Assembly: GCA_945862495.1 (NCBI GenBank) | Contig: CAMAYM010000026.1 | Span: 1 to 27,321, forward strand | DNA length: 27,321 nucleotides | Reading direction: 5' to 3' | Source of the DNA: Bordetella parapertussis | GTDB lineage: Bacteria; Pseudomonadota; Gammaproteobacteria; Burkholderiales; Burkholderiaceae_B | Shown here: positions 7,859-15,481 of the stretch, one piece after another | Layout of the letters: every line of letters starts with the position of its first letter | Numbering within the stretch: the stretch's first letter is position 1 | Made by a program: the position numbers and the translations under genes | Notes under the pieces: generated by a model | Database searches by the model: none | What the model was told of the DNA's origin: nothing | Seen by the model: only the letters and a program-made list of their open reading frames with translations

Positions 7859-8923
7859 ATGAGGCTTAAAAAAGTTTTAAAAGAGATTTTAGGATGGTTC
7901 TTTGCAATAGCAATCTCCTTTATTGCCATCATTGTTTTAATTGATGTCAGCTATTACTTTTTAAAGCCATCCATTTATAAAAATGACCGCGAGTTAGGTT
8001 GGGAGCTTCGTCCGAACCTGAAAAGAACATTCACCCAACACAATTTGAACGGGAAAGAGTACACCGTCGATTTCAGAACAAATCAAGATGGCGTTCGAAC
8101 TTTCGGAAAAAATATTCACGCATCAAATCGGATTCTCGTCCTAGGCGATTCTTTTACTGGTGAACCCACCGCGTCTAATGACAAGATGTGGTACGCGGAA
8201 ATGGTTAGAAAGGTTGCAGAGGAATCCCAAACGTCTATTGATGATTACTATGTCTGGGCGGCAGGAGCCGGAGGATACGGCACTTACCAAAACTTGCTGC
8301 TTTCCAAAAGGCTATTGTCTAAGATCAAACCAACACTTCTCATATTGCAATTTTGTACAAATGATTTTGCCAACAACCATTATGAGTGGGAGTCACTCGG
8401 CATTGTCAGAAATCAGTCGATGCGTCGACCTTATGCCAATCCTAGCGACCTAAGTCAGCCTCTCTATGATCAAAGTTTTTTAGGTCATGCGTTTAGATCC
8501 TTGTTGGGTGAGTCTAAGGTTTTCAATACGGTTGACTCCATCGTTCAAAAATATGAATTCAAAACCTATGGCGGCTACAGTCGGCCTATGCATAATTCAA
8601 CGCTTATGCGCTTGGAGCAAGAGTCCATTGTTTTAACTAGTCAGATTCTTACGCATCTTAGATTGCAATTTCAAGATGTGCCCGCAGTCATGATTAATTG
8701 CGATGGCAGTCAGGCTGGTATCAATGGGATTTGGACTGAGATCGCTGCAAAAGCGGGCTTCATCCCATTACGAGCCCCATCAGATTTTCTTCAAAGTGCA
8801 AAAAACCTCAAGAAGAATGACATTTTTAATCATGATGGTACACATTTATCAGAAGAGGGGAATCTTCTTTTTGGTGAAATTCTTGCAGAATCTCTTCTAA
8901 ATAACCGTATCATTCCTAAGTAA
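7859..8923 (+). CDS. Membrane-anchored SGNH/GDSL hydrolase-like protein
   Basis: A 354-residue protein with an N-terminal membrane anchor (about 11-34) and a periplasmic SGNH-fold domain. Block I is GDSFTGEP (96-103, Ser98 the presumed nucleophile). A glycine-rich block II lies in AAGAGGYGT (134-142), block III is CTNDF (166-170, Asn168), and block V is DGTHLSEEGN with the Asp326-x2-His329 dyad. All catalytic blocks are present, so it should be active as an esterase or an acyltransferase. In a glycan locus with two AT3 proteins it may deacylate the polymer or serve as the transferring half of a split O-acyltransferase. Stop-to-start spacing to the upstream methyltransferase is only three bases; a 46-base gap precedes rfbC. 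The fold is confident, the reaction open. Confidence 0.82.
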   Translation: MRLKKVLKEILGWFFAIAISFIAIIVLIDVSYYFLKPSIYKNDRELGWELRPNLKRTFTQHNLNGKEYTVDFRTNQDGVRTFGKNIHASNRILVLGDSFTGEPTASNDKMWYAEMVRKVAEESQTSIDDYYVWAAGAGGYGTYQNLLLSKRLLSKIKPTLLILQFCTNDFANNHYEWESLGIVRNQSMRRPYANPSDLSQPLYDQSFLGHAFRSLLGESKVFNTVDSIVQKYEFKTYGGYSRPMHNSTLMRLEQESIVLTSQILTHLRLQFQDVPAVMINCDGSQAGINGIWTEIAAKAGFIPLRAPSDFLQSAKNLKKNDIFNHDGTHLSEEGNLLFGEILAESLLNNRIIPK

Positions 8924-8969
8924 ATCTGGATGTCTTAGTCCAAACATAAGAATTAAGCACACGATCCAA

Positions 8970-9521
8970 ATGCCTGTTTCTGTTACGGCCTCTCCTCTCG
9001 CTGAAATTTTGATCCTTGAACCAAAGGTTTGGAAGGACGAGCGCGGATTTTTTTTAGAAAGTTTTAATGAGCGTGACTTTTTAAGATCTACCACTTTAAA
9101 TCCTGTATTTATTCAAGACAACCACTCGCGTAGCCAAAAGGGTGTTCTGAGAGGATTGCACTACCAAGTCCAACAACCTCAAGGCAAACTTGTACGGGTA
9201 GTGAAAGGGCAGGTTTTTGATGTCGCCGTCAATCTTCAGCGAAATCACCGAGATTTCGGCAAGTGGTTCGGTACAGTTCTAAGCGATGATAATCACCGTC
9301 AACTGTGGATACCCCCAGGTTTTGCACACGGGTTTATCACCTTGAGTGAATGGGCAGATGTGACCTATAAAGCGACCGATTACTTCTCGCCTGAATATGA
9401 ACGTACCCTTCTTTGGAATGATCCGGCTATCGGAATTACTTGGCCCATTGATTTTGAACCCATACTATCTGTTAAAGACCTCAATGCTCCAAACCTAAAT
9501 CATGCCGAGCTATTTGATTGA
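8970..9521 (+). CDS. rfbC: dTDP-4-dehydrorhamnose 3,5-epimerase
   Basis: A 183-residue cupin of the RmlC family at the usual length. It epimerises C3 and C5 of dTDP-4-keto-6-deoxy-D-glucose on the way to dTDP-L-rhamnose. Signatures are KVWKDERGFFLESFN (19-33), QDNHSRSQKGVLRGLHYQ (49-66, catalytic His64), QGKLVRVVKGQVFDVAVNLQ (71-90, substrate-binding Lys73), PPGFAHGF (115-122), VTYKATDYFSPEYE (131-144, with active-site tyrosines) and Asp170, the partner of the catalytic histidine. It sits alone among glycosyl- and methyltransferases; rfbA, rfbB and rfbD are not in the window. It could use enzymes encoded elsewhere or act on another dTDP-keto sugar. No clear Shine-Dalgarno precedes the ATG. 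The enzyme family is secure, the final sugar less so. Confidence 0.95.
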   Translation: MPVSVTASPLAEILILEPKVWKDERGFFLESFNERDFLRSTTLNPVFIQDNHSRSQKGVLRGLHYQVQQPQGKLVRVVKGQVFDVAVNLQRNHRDFGKWFGTVLSDDNHRQLWIPPGFAHGFITLSEWADVTYKATDYFSPEYERTLLWNDPAIGITWPIDFEPILSVKDLNAPNLNHAELFD

Positions 9522-9549
9522 TTACATATGAAGAGGTTGACTGTTTCGA

Positions 9550-10497
9550 ATGACTAATACCGCCATCGCATATATTGTCTTTAATCGGCCCAGATATACC
9601 AATCAAACCTTTGAGGCAATTAGAGCTGCGCGTCCAAGCAAACTCTACATCATCGCAGACGGTCCGCGTAGCGAACATCCTGATGATCAGAGGCTATGCA
9701 ATGAAGTGCGCGCTATCGCTGAAAAAGTTGACTGGCCATGCACTGTTCATAAAAATTATGCCGAGACAAATCTTGGTTTAAAGAAACGTGTTTATACCGG
9801 CTTAAATTGGGTATTTGAAAATGAAGAGCGAGCAATTATCCTTGAGGACGATTGTCTGACGCACCCTGATTTTTTTGTATTTTGTGAAACATTGCTCGAC
9901 AAGTACCAAGACGACGAACGTGTCTGGGTGATCTCCGGTGACAATCATCAGAAAGGAAAGAAAAGGGGTGAGGCGTCTTACTACTTTTCAAAGTACAGTG
10001 ACTGCTGGGGTTGGGCGACCTGGCGACGGGCCTGGAAAAACTTTCAAGGCGATATCCCTTTCTGGCCAGAGTGGAAAAATAGTCCGGCATGGAAAGCATT
10101 AAATCCCGACCTAAATGAGCGCGCTTACTGGGATGATATTTTCACACGTGTGCACAGCAATGCAATCCACTCTTCCTGGTTCTATCCTTGGCTAGCTTGC
10201 GTTTGGTTTAAAGGTGGCATCACTGCAACCTCAAACGTCAACCTAGTCAGCAATATTGGTATTGGGCCGGATGCAACCCATACGATTACGGAAACCGAGC
10301 AACCAGGTGCGCCGATCTCTGCTCTAGGGAAAATTACGCATCCATTAAATATCAAATTGAATACTGCTGCAGACCGCTTTGCCTACAACCATAGATATGA
10401 GGGTTTAAAGCGCCGATTTCCAAGAAATCTCTTACCAATTCCTCGTCGCGTCGCTGGCAAGGTCTATAGGTATCTCCGTCGCAAATTTTTTAATTAA
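9550..10497 (+). CDS. GT-A-type glycosyltransferase, HlpA-like family
   Basis: A 315-residue soluble protein of the group often labelled 'hemolytic protein HlpA-like' in polysaccharide clusters, and related in layout to GT2/GNT-I-type GT-A enzymes. It opens with AIAYIVFNRPRYTNQTFEAI, a nucleotide-binding first strand and helix. It then shows IIADGPR (34-40) and the likely metal-binding acidic motif LEDDC (98-102), followed by VISGDNHQ (127-134) and the distinctive YSDCWGWATWRRAW (149-162). The C-terminus is basic, suggesting association with the inner membrane. It likely transfers a sugar to the lipid-linked chain. AAGAGG lies about 13 bases before the ATG. It sits between rfbC and the Wzy-like gene with gaps of 28 and 13 bases, so is probably co-transcribed. 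Donor and acceptor are unknown; the haemolysin label is historical. Confidence 0.8.
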   Translation: MTNTAIAYIVFNRPRYTNQTFEAIRAARPSKLYIIADGPRSEHPDDQRLCNEVRAIAEKVDWPCTVHKNYAETNLGLKKRVYTGLNWVFENEERAIILEDDCLTHPDFFVFCETLLDKYQDDERVWVISGDNHQKGKKRGEASYYFSKYSDCWGWATWRRAWKNFQGDIPFWPEWKNSPAWKALNPDLNERAYWDDIFTRVHSNAIHSSWFYPWLACVWFKGGITATSNVNLVSNIGIGPDATHTITETEQPGAPISALGKITHPLNIKLNTAADRFAYNHRYEGLKRRFPRNLLPIPRRVAGKVYRYLRRKFFN

Positions 10498-10510
10498 ATG
10501 AGTAAAGTGA

Positions 10511-12601
10511 ATGATTGAGTCTAAATCGGATCAACTGTGTGTCAGAGATTCATTTTCTGCAACACGCGCAGTATTTCAAACGCTTGGGCAAGCCCTTGTT
10601 TTGTTGATCCCGTTTATTGTCATTTATAACGAATACGCTACTTTAAAAACTTTAGATCCTTATTTCAGGATAACGCTGCCAGCTCTTTGCTTTTTATTCG
10701 CGCTCATCACGACATCCATCAATATCAAAGCTGGAATCATTGGTTGTGTTTTTGCGATACCACTGATTCCACATCTTGCTATTCAAATTGCCGGGTTTTT
10801 AGGTTATGCACGGATCGCTCATTTGCACAATCCGGGACTTGAATTAATTGCCGGCTTGTATTGTGGCGCCATTATTCATCATCTTGTTCATCGAAAAAAA
10901 GTAATTTCACCTTTCGCTTTGCCATGGCAAGCAGGTCTTGTCATGATATTTCTGACAATATCAGTGGCCTTATCGATTGCTAAAAATCTTTACCAATCTA
11001 GCTCAGATTTTCATCTTTCTGCCTTGTTCTACAACCTGATGAACATACGCACAATCGATTGGCACGATGACTATCGGCCGCTTGTGGACTGGATCGCTTT
11101 TGGGGCAGCTTTTACCTTACTTGCTATTTTTGTACCTGCCCTAAAAGCAATACCAGATCGTAATCATGTCGTTTTTAAGCCTTTGATCTGGGGACTTATC
11201 ATTGCCGCAGTGGTTGGATTCTGGCAATCCAAGATTGGTATTGGACTCACAAAAGACCAGCTCATGTTCAGATCAGATATGCTGGGCTATATGGCGATCG
11301 GTTTTCAACCCGATAACCATGCCTTTGCTGGACATATGTTATTGGGAACAATCGGGATCATCGGCTACCTGTACTACACGCAAAGCAAATTCTATCGGAC
11401 CTGGATGTTGTTGCTTGCAATGCCCTTAGCATGGACATCTTTATTCTTAAGTAAATCAAGATCTAGTTTTGCACTTTCGTTGGTTTTTTTAGGCATCATT
11501 CTACTGATTTGGTTATTTCGCCACTCGCGTTATTTGCGTAAAGCCGTTTTTGTCTTATGTGCTGTTCTCTTAGTCACATTGTGTAGTGCGTTCTTATTTA
11601 AAGACGCTGCACTCTCTTCTTTAACAGTGGCTGCCCAAAAACTTGGCTTTGCTGACTTGGCAGCTTTGAATCTTGCGCTTGTCTATCGACCTGAAATATT
11701 TGCTGCTGCCATCAAAATATTTACGATGTTTCCCCTTCTTGGCATCGGTCAAGGAGAGTTTTATCGACAAGCATCAAACCACGAACTCACTCAATCGTAT
11801 TACCTGAGTCTTGAGCAAAATGGCGAAAATGCTCATAACTATTTTTTACAGATATTGGCCGAAAATGGTCTCATCGGGTTTTTACTTTTCGCTTTGATGG
11901 TTTTTTATCCACTATGGAAAGCTAAAAACAAAAAACTACTAATACCCGCATTAATTGCGCTAGGGGCTGTTTTTGTCAGTAATCTTTATGGACACTCAAT
12001 GCTCGTTCGCGAAAATTTATTTTTAGCGACTGTCTTTATTGCATTAATGTATGCATGGCTAACTCCTGACAATATCAAGAGCAGTTCGTCTCAGCATGGT
12101 CTGAAGTTTAATAAAAACATCATTAGCATTACTTTAATTACTGGAATTGTGGTTATTCTTTATTTCACAATCAAGGAGACGATACAAACCTTTAGAAGCT
12201 TTCCATTTAACATTGATACACAATGTTTCAAGAGTAAAAAAATCCAACCGGATGGATGGACGAGTGGTGTGGTTGAAATGCCTTTACCAGCTGAAGCAAC
12301 CGGCATGAACTTCAAAGTAACAGCAATGCAACCTGCGCCAATTAAAACACCACTTACAGCTACTCTGTCTTTGTCCCGTAATGGAGATGAGCTGATCTCT
12401 TCACAGTCGCTCATGTTTGATCCTCGTGGAAACAATGCCTTCGAGATCTCCTTGCCTGAAAATCACGCCATCAATTATGCTGATCGCTATCGTGTCACAC
12501 TAAGACTCAATCACTGCTTTATACCTAGGAATCTAGGAAACACCCCAGATGGACGCAGATTAGGTGTCAAGCTTGAAGACATCAATTATTTGCACAGATA
12601 A
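10511..12601 (+). CDS. O-antigen polymerase/ligase-like (Wzy_C family) membrane protein with C-terminal periplasmic extension
   Basis: A 696-residue polytopic protein with about a dozen spans between residues 25 and 552. It has the Wzy_C/WaaL hallmark NGENAHNYFLQILAENGLIG (437-456), preceded by a large periplasmic loop that includes YRPEIFAAA (392-400) and GIGQGEF (411-417), and SKSRSS (314-319) in an earlier loop. Members either polymerise O-units or ligate the finished glycan from undecaprenyl diphosphate to lipid A-core. With a Wzm/Wzt exporter in the locus, a ligase role is plausible. About 120 residues after the last span (575-696) form an unusual polar, beta-rich tail ending with CFIPRNLG and DGRRLGVKLEDI. 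The 3' end overlaps the convergent unknown gene by 16 bases. The family is firm; polymerase versus ligase cannot be settled from sequence. Confidence 0.85.
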   Translation: MIESKSDQLCVRDSFSATRAVFQTLGQALVLLIPFIVIYNEYATLKTLDPYFRITLPALCFLFALITTSINIKAGIIGCVFAIPLIPHLAIQIAGFLGYARIAHLHNPGLELIAGLYCGAIIHHLVHRKKVISPFALPWQAGLVMIFLTISVALSIAKNLYQSSSDFHLSALFYNLMNIRTIDWHDDYRPLVDWIAFGAAFTLLAIFVPALKAIPDRNHVVFKPLIWGLIIAAVVGFWQSKIGIGLTKDQLMFRSDMLGYMAIGFQPDNHAFAGHMLLGTIGIIGYLYYTQSKFYRTWMLLLAMPLAWTSLFLSKSRSSFALSLVFLGIILLIWLFRHSRYLRKAVFVLCAVLLVTLCSAFLFKDAALSSLTVAAQKLGFADLAALNLALVYRPEIFAAAIKIFTMFPLLGIGQGEFYRQASNHELTQSYYLSLEQNGENAHNYFLQILAENGLIGFLLFALMVFYPLWKAKNKKLLIPALIALGAVFVSNLYGHSMLVRENLFLATVFIALMYAWLTPDNIKSSSSQHGLKFNKNIISITLITGIVVILYFTIKETIQTFRSFPFNIDTQCFKSKKIQPDGWTSGVVEMPLPAEATGMNFKVTAMQPAPIKTPLTATLSLSRNGDELISSQSLMFDPRGNNAFEISLPENHAINYADRYRVTLRLNHCFIPRNLGNTPDGRRLGVKLEDINYLHR

Positions 12602-13182
12602 TCTACTTGCGAATCGCTTTTTTTGAATGGGTCGGTTAGGTCACTCGAATATTCTCCCATCAGCAATCTTTGCTTGGGCAGAAAATGGCTGCGGAAGAAC
12701 CGGCTGGCTGTCGCAAGTGTATTGCCCCACTCCGTTAAGAGCACACAACCATTTTGAATCTTAATGGTGCCAGACTGTTGTTGCTCCGTTAGACGCACAT
12801 CAACCAAACGATGTTCTTTCATGTATTCGTTTGCATAGATACGCTCAAAAGCAGAAAGTTGTATGCCACCGCCGCGCTGTTGTAGTTTTTCAAGTGTATA
12901 AAAAGACAAAGATCGATCTATCACTGTCGGAACGGATATTGCATAGGCATACCCGAGCAAAAGCCAAAACAGCACAAGTTGAAGTTTTTCAAAGACACTA
13001 AATACATTCAACCATTTGCTCAATGACACAAGCAAAATCGTTATGAATGCAGCCAAGATTCCATCAATAATTGCGCTGTAAAAAACGACATTGACTTTAA
13101 AGAATGTGATGTGCAACCAGTAGGTCAAAAGCAACATGATTGGAAAAAGCATGTTGCAAAGAGCGAATTTCAAATACTTCAT
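12586..13182 (-). CDS. Unknown small membrane protein coupled to GtrA
   Basis: A 198-residue protein I cannot assign to a named family. Three hydrophobic spans are visible (about 5-27, 34-56, 66-84), followed by a polar C-terminal domain of about 110 residues. That domain contains VPTVIDRSLSFYTLEKL (84-100), QQRGGG (101-106), EHRLVDVRLTEQQ (123-135), an NGCVLLTEWG strand-rich segment (144-153), and FLPKQRLL (167-174). Its ATG overlaps the GtrA-like stop as ATGA, indicating translational coupling. It is the last gene of the large minus-strand group, and its stop overlaps the convergent Wzy-like gene. In phage gtr clusters the third gene encodes the serotype-specific periplasmic glycosyltransferase, but this protein is much shorter than those. 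It may instead be an accessory or recognition subunit. Confidence 0.8.
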   Translation of the reverse strand: MKYLKFALCNMLFPIMLLLTYWLHITFFKVNVVFYSAIIDGILAAFITILLVSLSKWLNVFSVFEKLQLVLFWLLLGYAYAISVPTVIDRSLSFYTLEKLQQRGGGIQLSAFERIYANEYMKEHRLVDVRLTEQQQSGTIKIQNGCVLLTEWGNTLATASRFFRSHFLPKQRLLMGEYSSDLTDPFKKSDSQVDYLCK

Positions 13183-13580
13183 ACTTTGAACACCATGAAT
13201 TTATTTCCAAAATAGCTAAACAGAACCTGCATAACTGTTGCCACCCCGAAACCTAATATGTAATTCAATGAGTACACATCGACCCAGATATACAAAAGCG
13301 CGCCATGTAAAAGTGCAATCGCGAGGTATAAAAGAATAAATCTGTAAATCTGCGCTAACAATGCTTCGCTTGAGTGTTGAAAAACGAAGTATCGACTTCC
13401 CACAAATGAAGCAAAGATTCCAAAAATTGCAGCGACTAAATTTGAAAGACCTGCCGAAGACCAACCTAACAACTTAAGGTTGATCGTCAATACTAAAAAA
13501 TGAATGGCTGTGGCCGCAAGGCCATTGATCAAATACCGGACAGGCTGACTAAACACTATCGAAGATCGTTTATAGAGCAT
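13179..13580 (-). CDS. GtrA-like membrane protein (putative lipid-linked sugar flippase)
   Basis: Using the ATG at 13580 the product is 133 residues, the usual GtrA length, starting MLYKRSSIVFSQPVRYLING. The frame is open further upstream to 13652, but that would overlap the glycosyltransferase heavily. The chosen start overlaps its neighbour's end by only 11 bases. Four membrane spans, the N-terminal RYLINGLAATAIHF motif, SNLVAAIFGIFASFVGSRYFVF in the middle, and a C-terminal SYFGNKFMVF segment are classic for the family. GtrA proteins are thought to move undecaprenyl-phosphate-linked sugars to the periplasmic face. The gene sits directly after a GtrB-like transferase and its stop overlaps the next start (ATGA). 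Family is confident; the sugar is inferred from the neighbours ugd and uxs. Confidence 0.9.
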   Translation of the reverse strand: MLYKRSSIVFSQPVRYLINGLAATAIHFLVLTINLKLLGWSSAGLSNLVAAIFGIFASFVGSRYFVFQHSSEALLAQIYRFILLYLAIALLHGALLYIWVDVYSLNYILGFGVATVMQVLFSYFGNKFMVFKV

Positions 13581-14541
13581 ATTTTTTTGTATGCTCGACA
13601 CGCTCAATATAGGCGTTGTAATCAATTTGATTGGGAGCACCTGCACGAACAACGCCTGTCAGCATTAAGGTCATTAGCGTCAGTGCTCCCGTTTGTAAAA
13701 ACACGAGCAATAAAATACCCAGCGCGACCGAGAACCAACCTGGCGTTGCAAATCCAGCAAGTTTGAGCGCAATTGCTACGCAGCTCGCAATCACTGTAAT
13801 CACTGCGACAAAGGCGCAAATAATCCCGACTCTGACCAATACATCTTCTGCAAAAACCATCAGCGCCCTAAATCCATGCAGCGCTAAACCTACAAAATTC
13901 ATTTTGCTTTTACCTGCGTATCTTGGCCCACGATCAATTGGCAGTGTTTGAACGCGCAGTTTTGATGTAAGCACACAACTTGCCACATGCATCCACAGCT
14001 CTTGCATGGCTGCGAGTCGTTTAAGTGCGGCTGGCTTGAGCGCCATAAAATTACCGAAGCTTATTTTCCGACCGGTTAAAAACTGAAACAGTAATTTATA
14101 AATCAGATAAAAGGCCTTGAAACGAAACGTTTCGACCCGACTTTTACGCTGCGCCACAACCACATCAATATTTGTCGACTGCATGGGAGCCACTAATTCA
14201 CGAATAGACTGCGGCGTATCTTCGCCATCTGAATCCATCACGACCGTACATGGCATGTCAGGGAAGTGGTCTGCCACATAATTAATACCGATCGCGATCG
14301 CTCGCTGATGACCCACATTTCGCTTTAACTGAATCACAACGCCATTCAAACCAGTACTTTGAAGCGCCTCTATCTGAACCGGCTGATGGATCGATCCATC
14401 ATCCACTGCCACCACATAGACGCGATCGCCGTACTCTGCGGAAAGTTCTCTAAAGAGTCTGGTTGAGGCCTCTTGATCTTCGTAGATCGGCATCACTACC
14501 GCAAAGCGCGAATCCGTCATATTGGTGGCGGCGAGTGTCAT
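13570..14541 (-). CDS. GtrB/DPM1-like polyprenyl-phosphate glycosyltransferase (GT2)
   Basis: A 323-residue protein with an N-terminal GT2 domain and two C-terminal membrane spans (about 234-260 and 272-298), the layout of GtrB and DPM1-type enzymes. These move a sugar from a nucleotide donor to undecaprenyl phosphate. Visible are FAVVMPIYEDQE (13-24), VDDGS (46-50), LKRNVGHQRAIAIG (72-85), the metal-binding VMDSDGEDTP (101-110, Asp103 and Asp105), SFGNFMALKP (161-170), and RYAGKSKMNF (207-216). Its ATG overlaps the UDP-xylose synthase stop (ATGA) and it leads into GtrA. Donor supply immediately upstream suggests UDP-xylose or UDP-glucuronate as substrate, though UDP-glucose is the usual donor in phage systems. 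Class is very likely; donor sugar is inference. Confidence 0.92.
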   Translation of the reverse strand: MTLAATNMTDSRFAVVMPIYEDQEASTRLFRELSAEYGDRVYVVAVDDGSIHQPVQIEALQSTGLNGVVIQLKRNVGHQRAIAIGINYVADHFPDMPCTVVMDSDGEDTPQSIRELVAPMQSTNIDVVVAQRKSRVETFRFKAFYLIYKLLFQFLTGRKISFGNFMALKPAALKRLAAMQELWMHVASCVLTSKLRVQTLPIDRGPRYAGKSKMNFVGLALHGFRALMVFAEDVLVRVGIICAFVAVITVIASCVAIALKLAGFATPGWFSVALGILLLVFLQTGALTLMTLMLTGVVRAGAPNQIDYNAYIERVEHTKKYAL

Positions 14542-15479
14542 GGCGTGACAACCTTTCTAAAATAAGCGATTGTGCGCTCAAGACCTTGCTCTAGGGCAAT
14601 GGTAGGCTCCCAGTTCAATAACTGCTTGGCCTTGGTGATATCCGGACGACGCTGCTTGGGATCATCTTGAGGCAAGGGCATATGAATCAACTTGCTTGCC
14701 GAGCCTGTCAAACGCAGCACTTTCTCTGCTAACTCGATCATGGTGAATTCGCCTGGATTGCCCATATTGATTGGGCCCACGACCTCATCGCTTGCATTCA
14801 TCAAGCGCATAAAACCTTCTACCAGATCGTCCGCGTAGCAAAAACTGCGTGTCTGCGAACCATCACCATAAACGGTCAAGTCCTGACCTTTCAGCGCCTG
14901 GACAATGAAGTTACTCACGACACGACCATCATCCGCAGCCATGCGAGGACCGTAGGTATTAAAAATACGCACGACTTTGATTTTGATGCCATGCACGCGT
15001 TGGTAATCAAAAAAAAGCGTCTCTGCCGCACGCTTACCTTCGTCGTAGCAGCTGCGGATACCGATCGTGTTGACATTACCCCAGTACTCTTCGGGTTGAG
15101 GATGAACAGAAGGGTCGCCATAGACCTCAGAGGTCGATGCCTGAAAGACTTTTGCGCCGGTTTTTCTGGCAAGCTCGAGTACATTCAGCGCACCCATCAC
15201 CGATGTTTTCATCGTGTGGATCGGGTCGAACTGATAATGCACCGGAGAAGCCGGACAGGCTAGGTTGTAGATCTCGTCAACGTTTTCGATATTGATAGGA
15301 TCAACCACATCTTGTTTGATGAAGGTGAAGTTGGAGTGTTTAAGCAACCCTTCTATGTTTTTTTGACTACCTGTAAACAGACTATCCAAGCATATGACTT
15401 GGTGACCTTGCTCGATCAGGCGATCACATAAATGTGATCCTAAAAATCCAGCGCCACCGGTGACTAATATCTTTTTCAT
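14538..15479 (-). CDS. uxs: UDP-glucuronate decarboxylase (UDP-xylose synthase)
   Basis: An extended SDR of 313 residues that oxidises and decarboxylates UDP-glucuronate to UDP-xylose in the cytoplasm. Numbered from the ATG at 15479: ILVTGGAGFLGSHL (4-17) binds NAD; YNLACPASPVHYQ (71-83) is the strong UXS signature; STSEVYGDP (115-123) carries Glu118; and RSCYDEGKRAAE (142-153) holds Tyr145 and Lys149. RIFNTYGPRM, GSQTRSFCYADD and NMGNPGEF follow as in UXS proteins. The frame also allows a TTG at 15485 that would overlap the ugd stop; the ATG, two bases after that stop, is more natural. Directly downstream of ugd and translationally coupled to the GtrB-like gene. The soluble single-domain form, without the ArnA formyltransferase part, argues for xylose and against aminoarabinose. 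Confidence 0.95.
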   Translation of the reverse strand: MKKILVTGGAGFLGSHLCDRLIEQGHQVICLDSLFTGSQKNIEGLLKHSNFTFIKQDVVDPINIENVDEIYNLACPASPVHYQFDPIHTMKTSVMGALNVLELARKTGAKVFQASTSEVYGDPSVHPQPEEYWGNVNTIGIRSCYDEGKRAAETLFFDYQRVHGIKIKVVRIFNTYGPRMAADDGRVVSNFIVQALKGQDLTVYGDGSQTRSFCYADDLVEGFMRLMNASDEVVGPINMGNPGEFTMIELAEKVLRLTGSASKLIHMPLPQDDPKQRRPDITKAKQLLNWEPTIALEQGLERTIAYFRKVVTP

Positions 15480-15481
15480 GA

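Noticed and set aside
13179..13652. Longer 157-residue form of the GtrA-like protein.
   Set aside because: The extra 24 residues would overlap the GT2 gene by over 80 bases; the ATG at 13580 gives the normal GtrA length and N-terminus.
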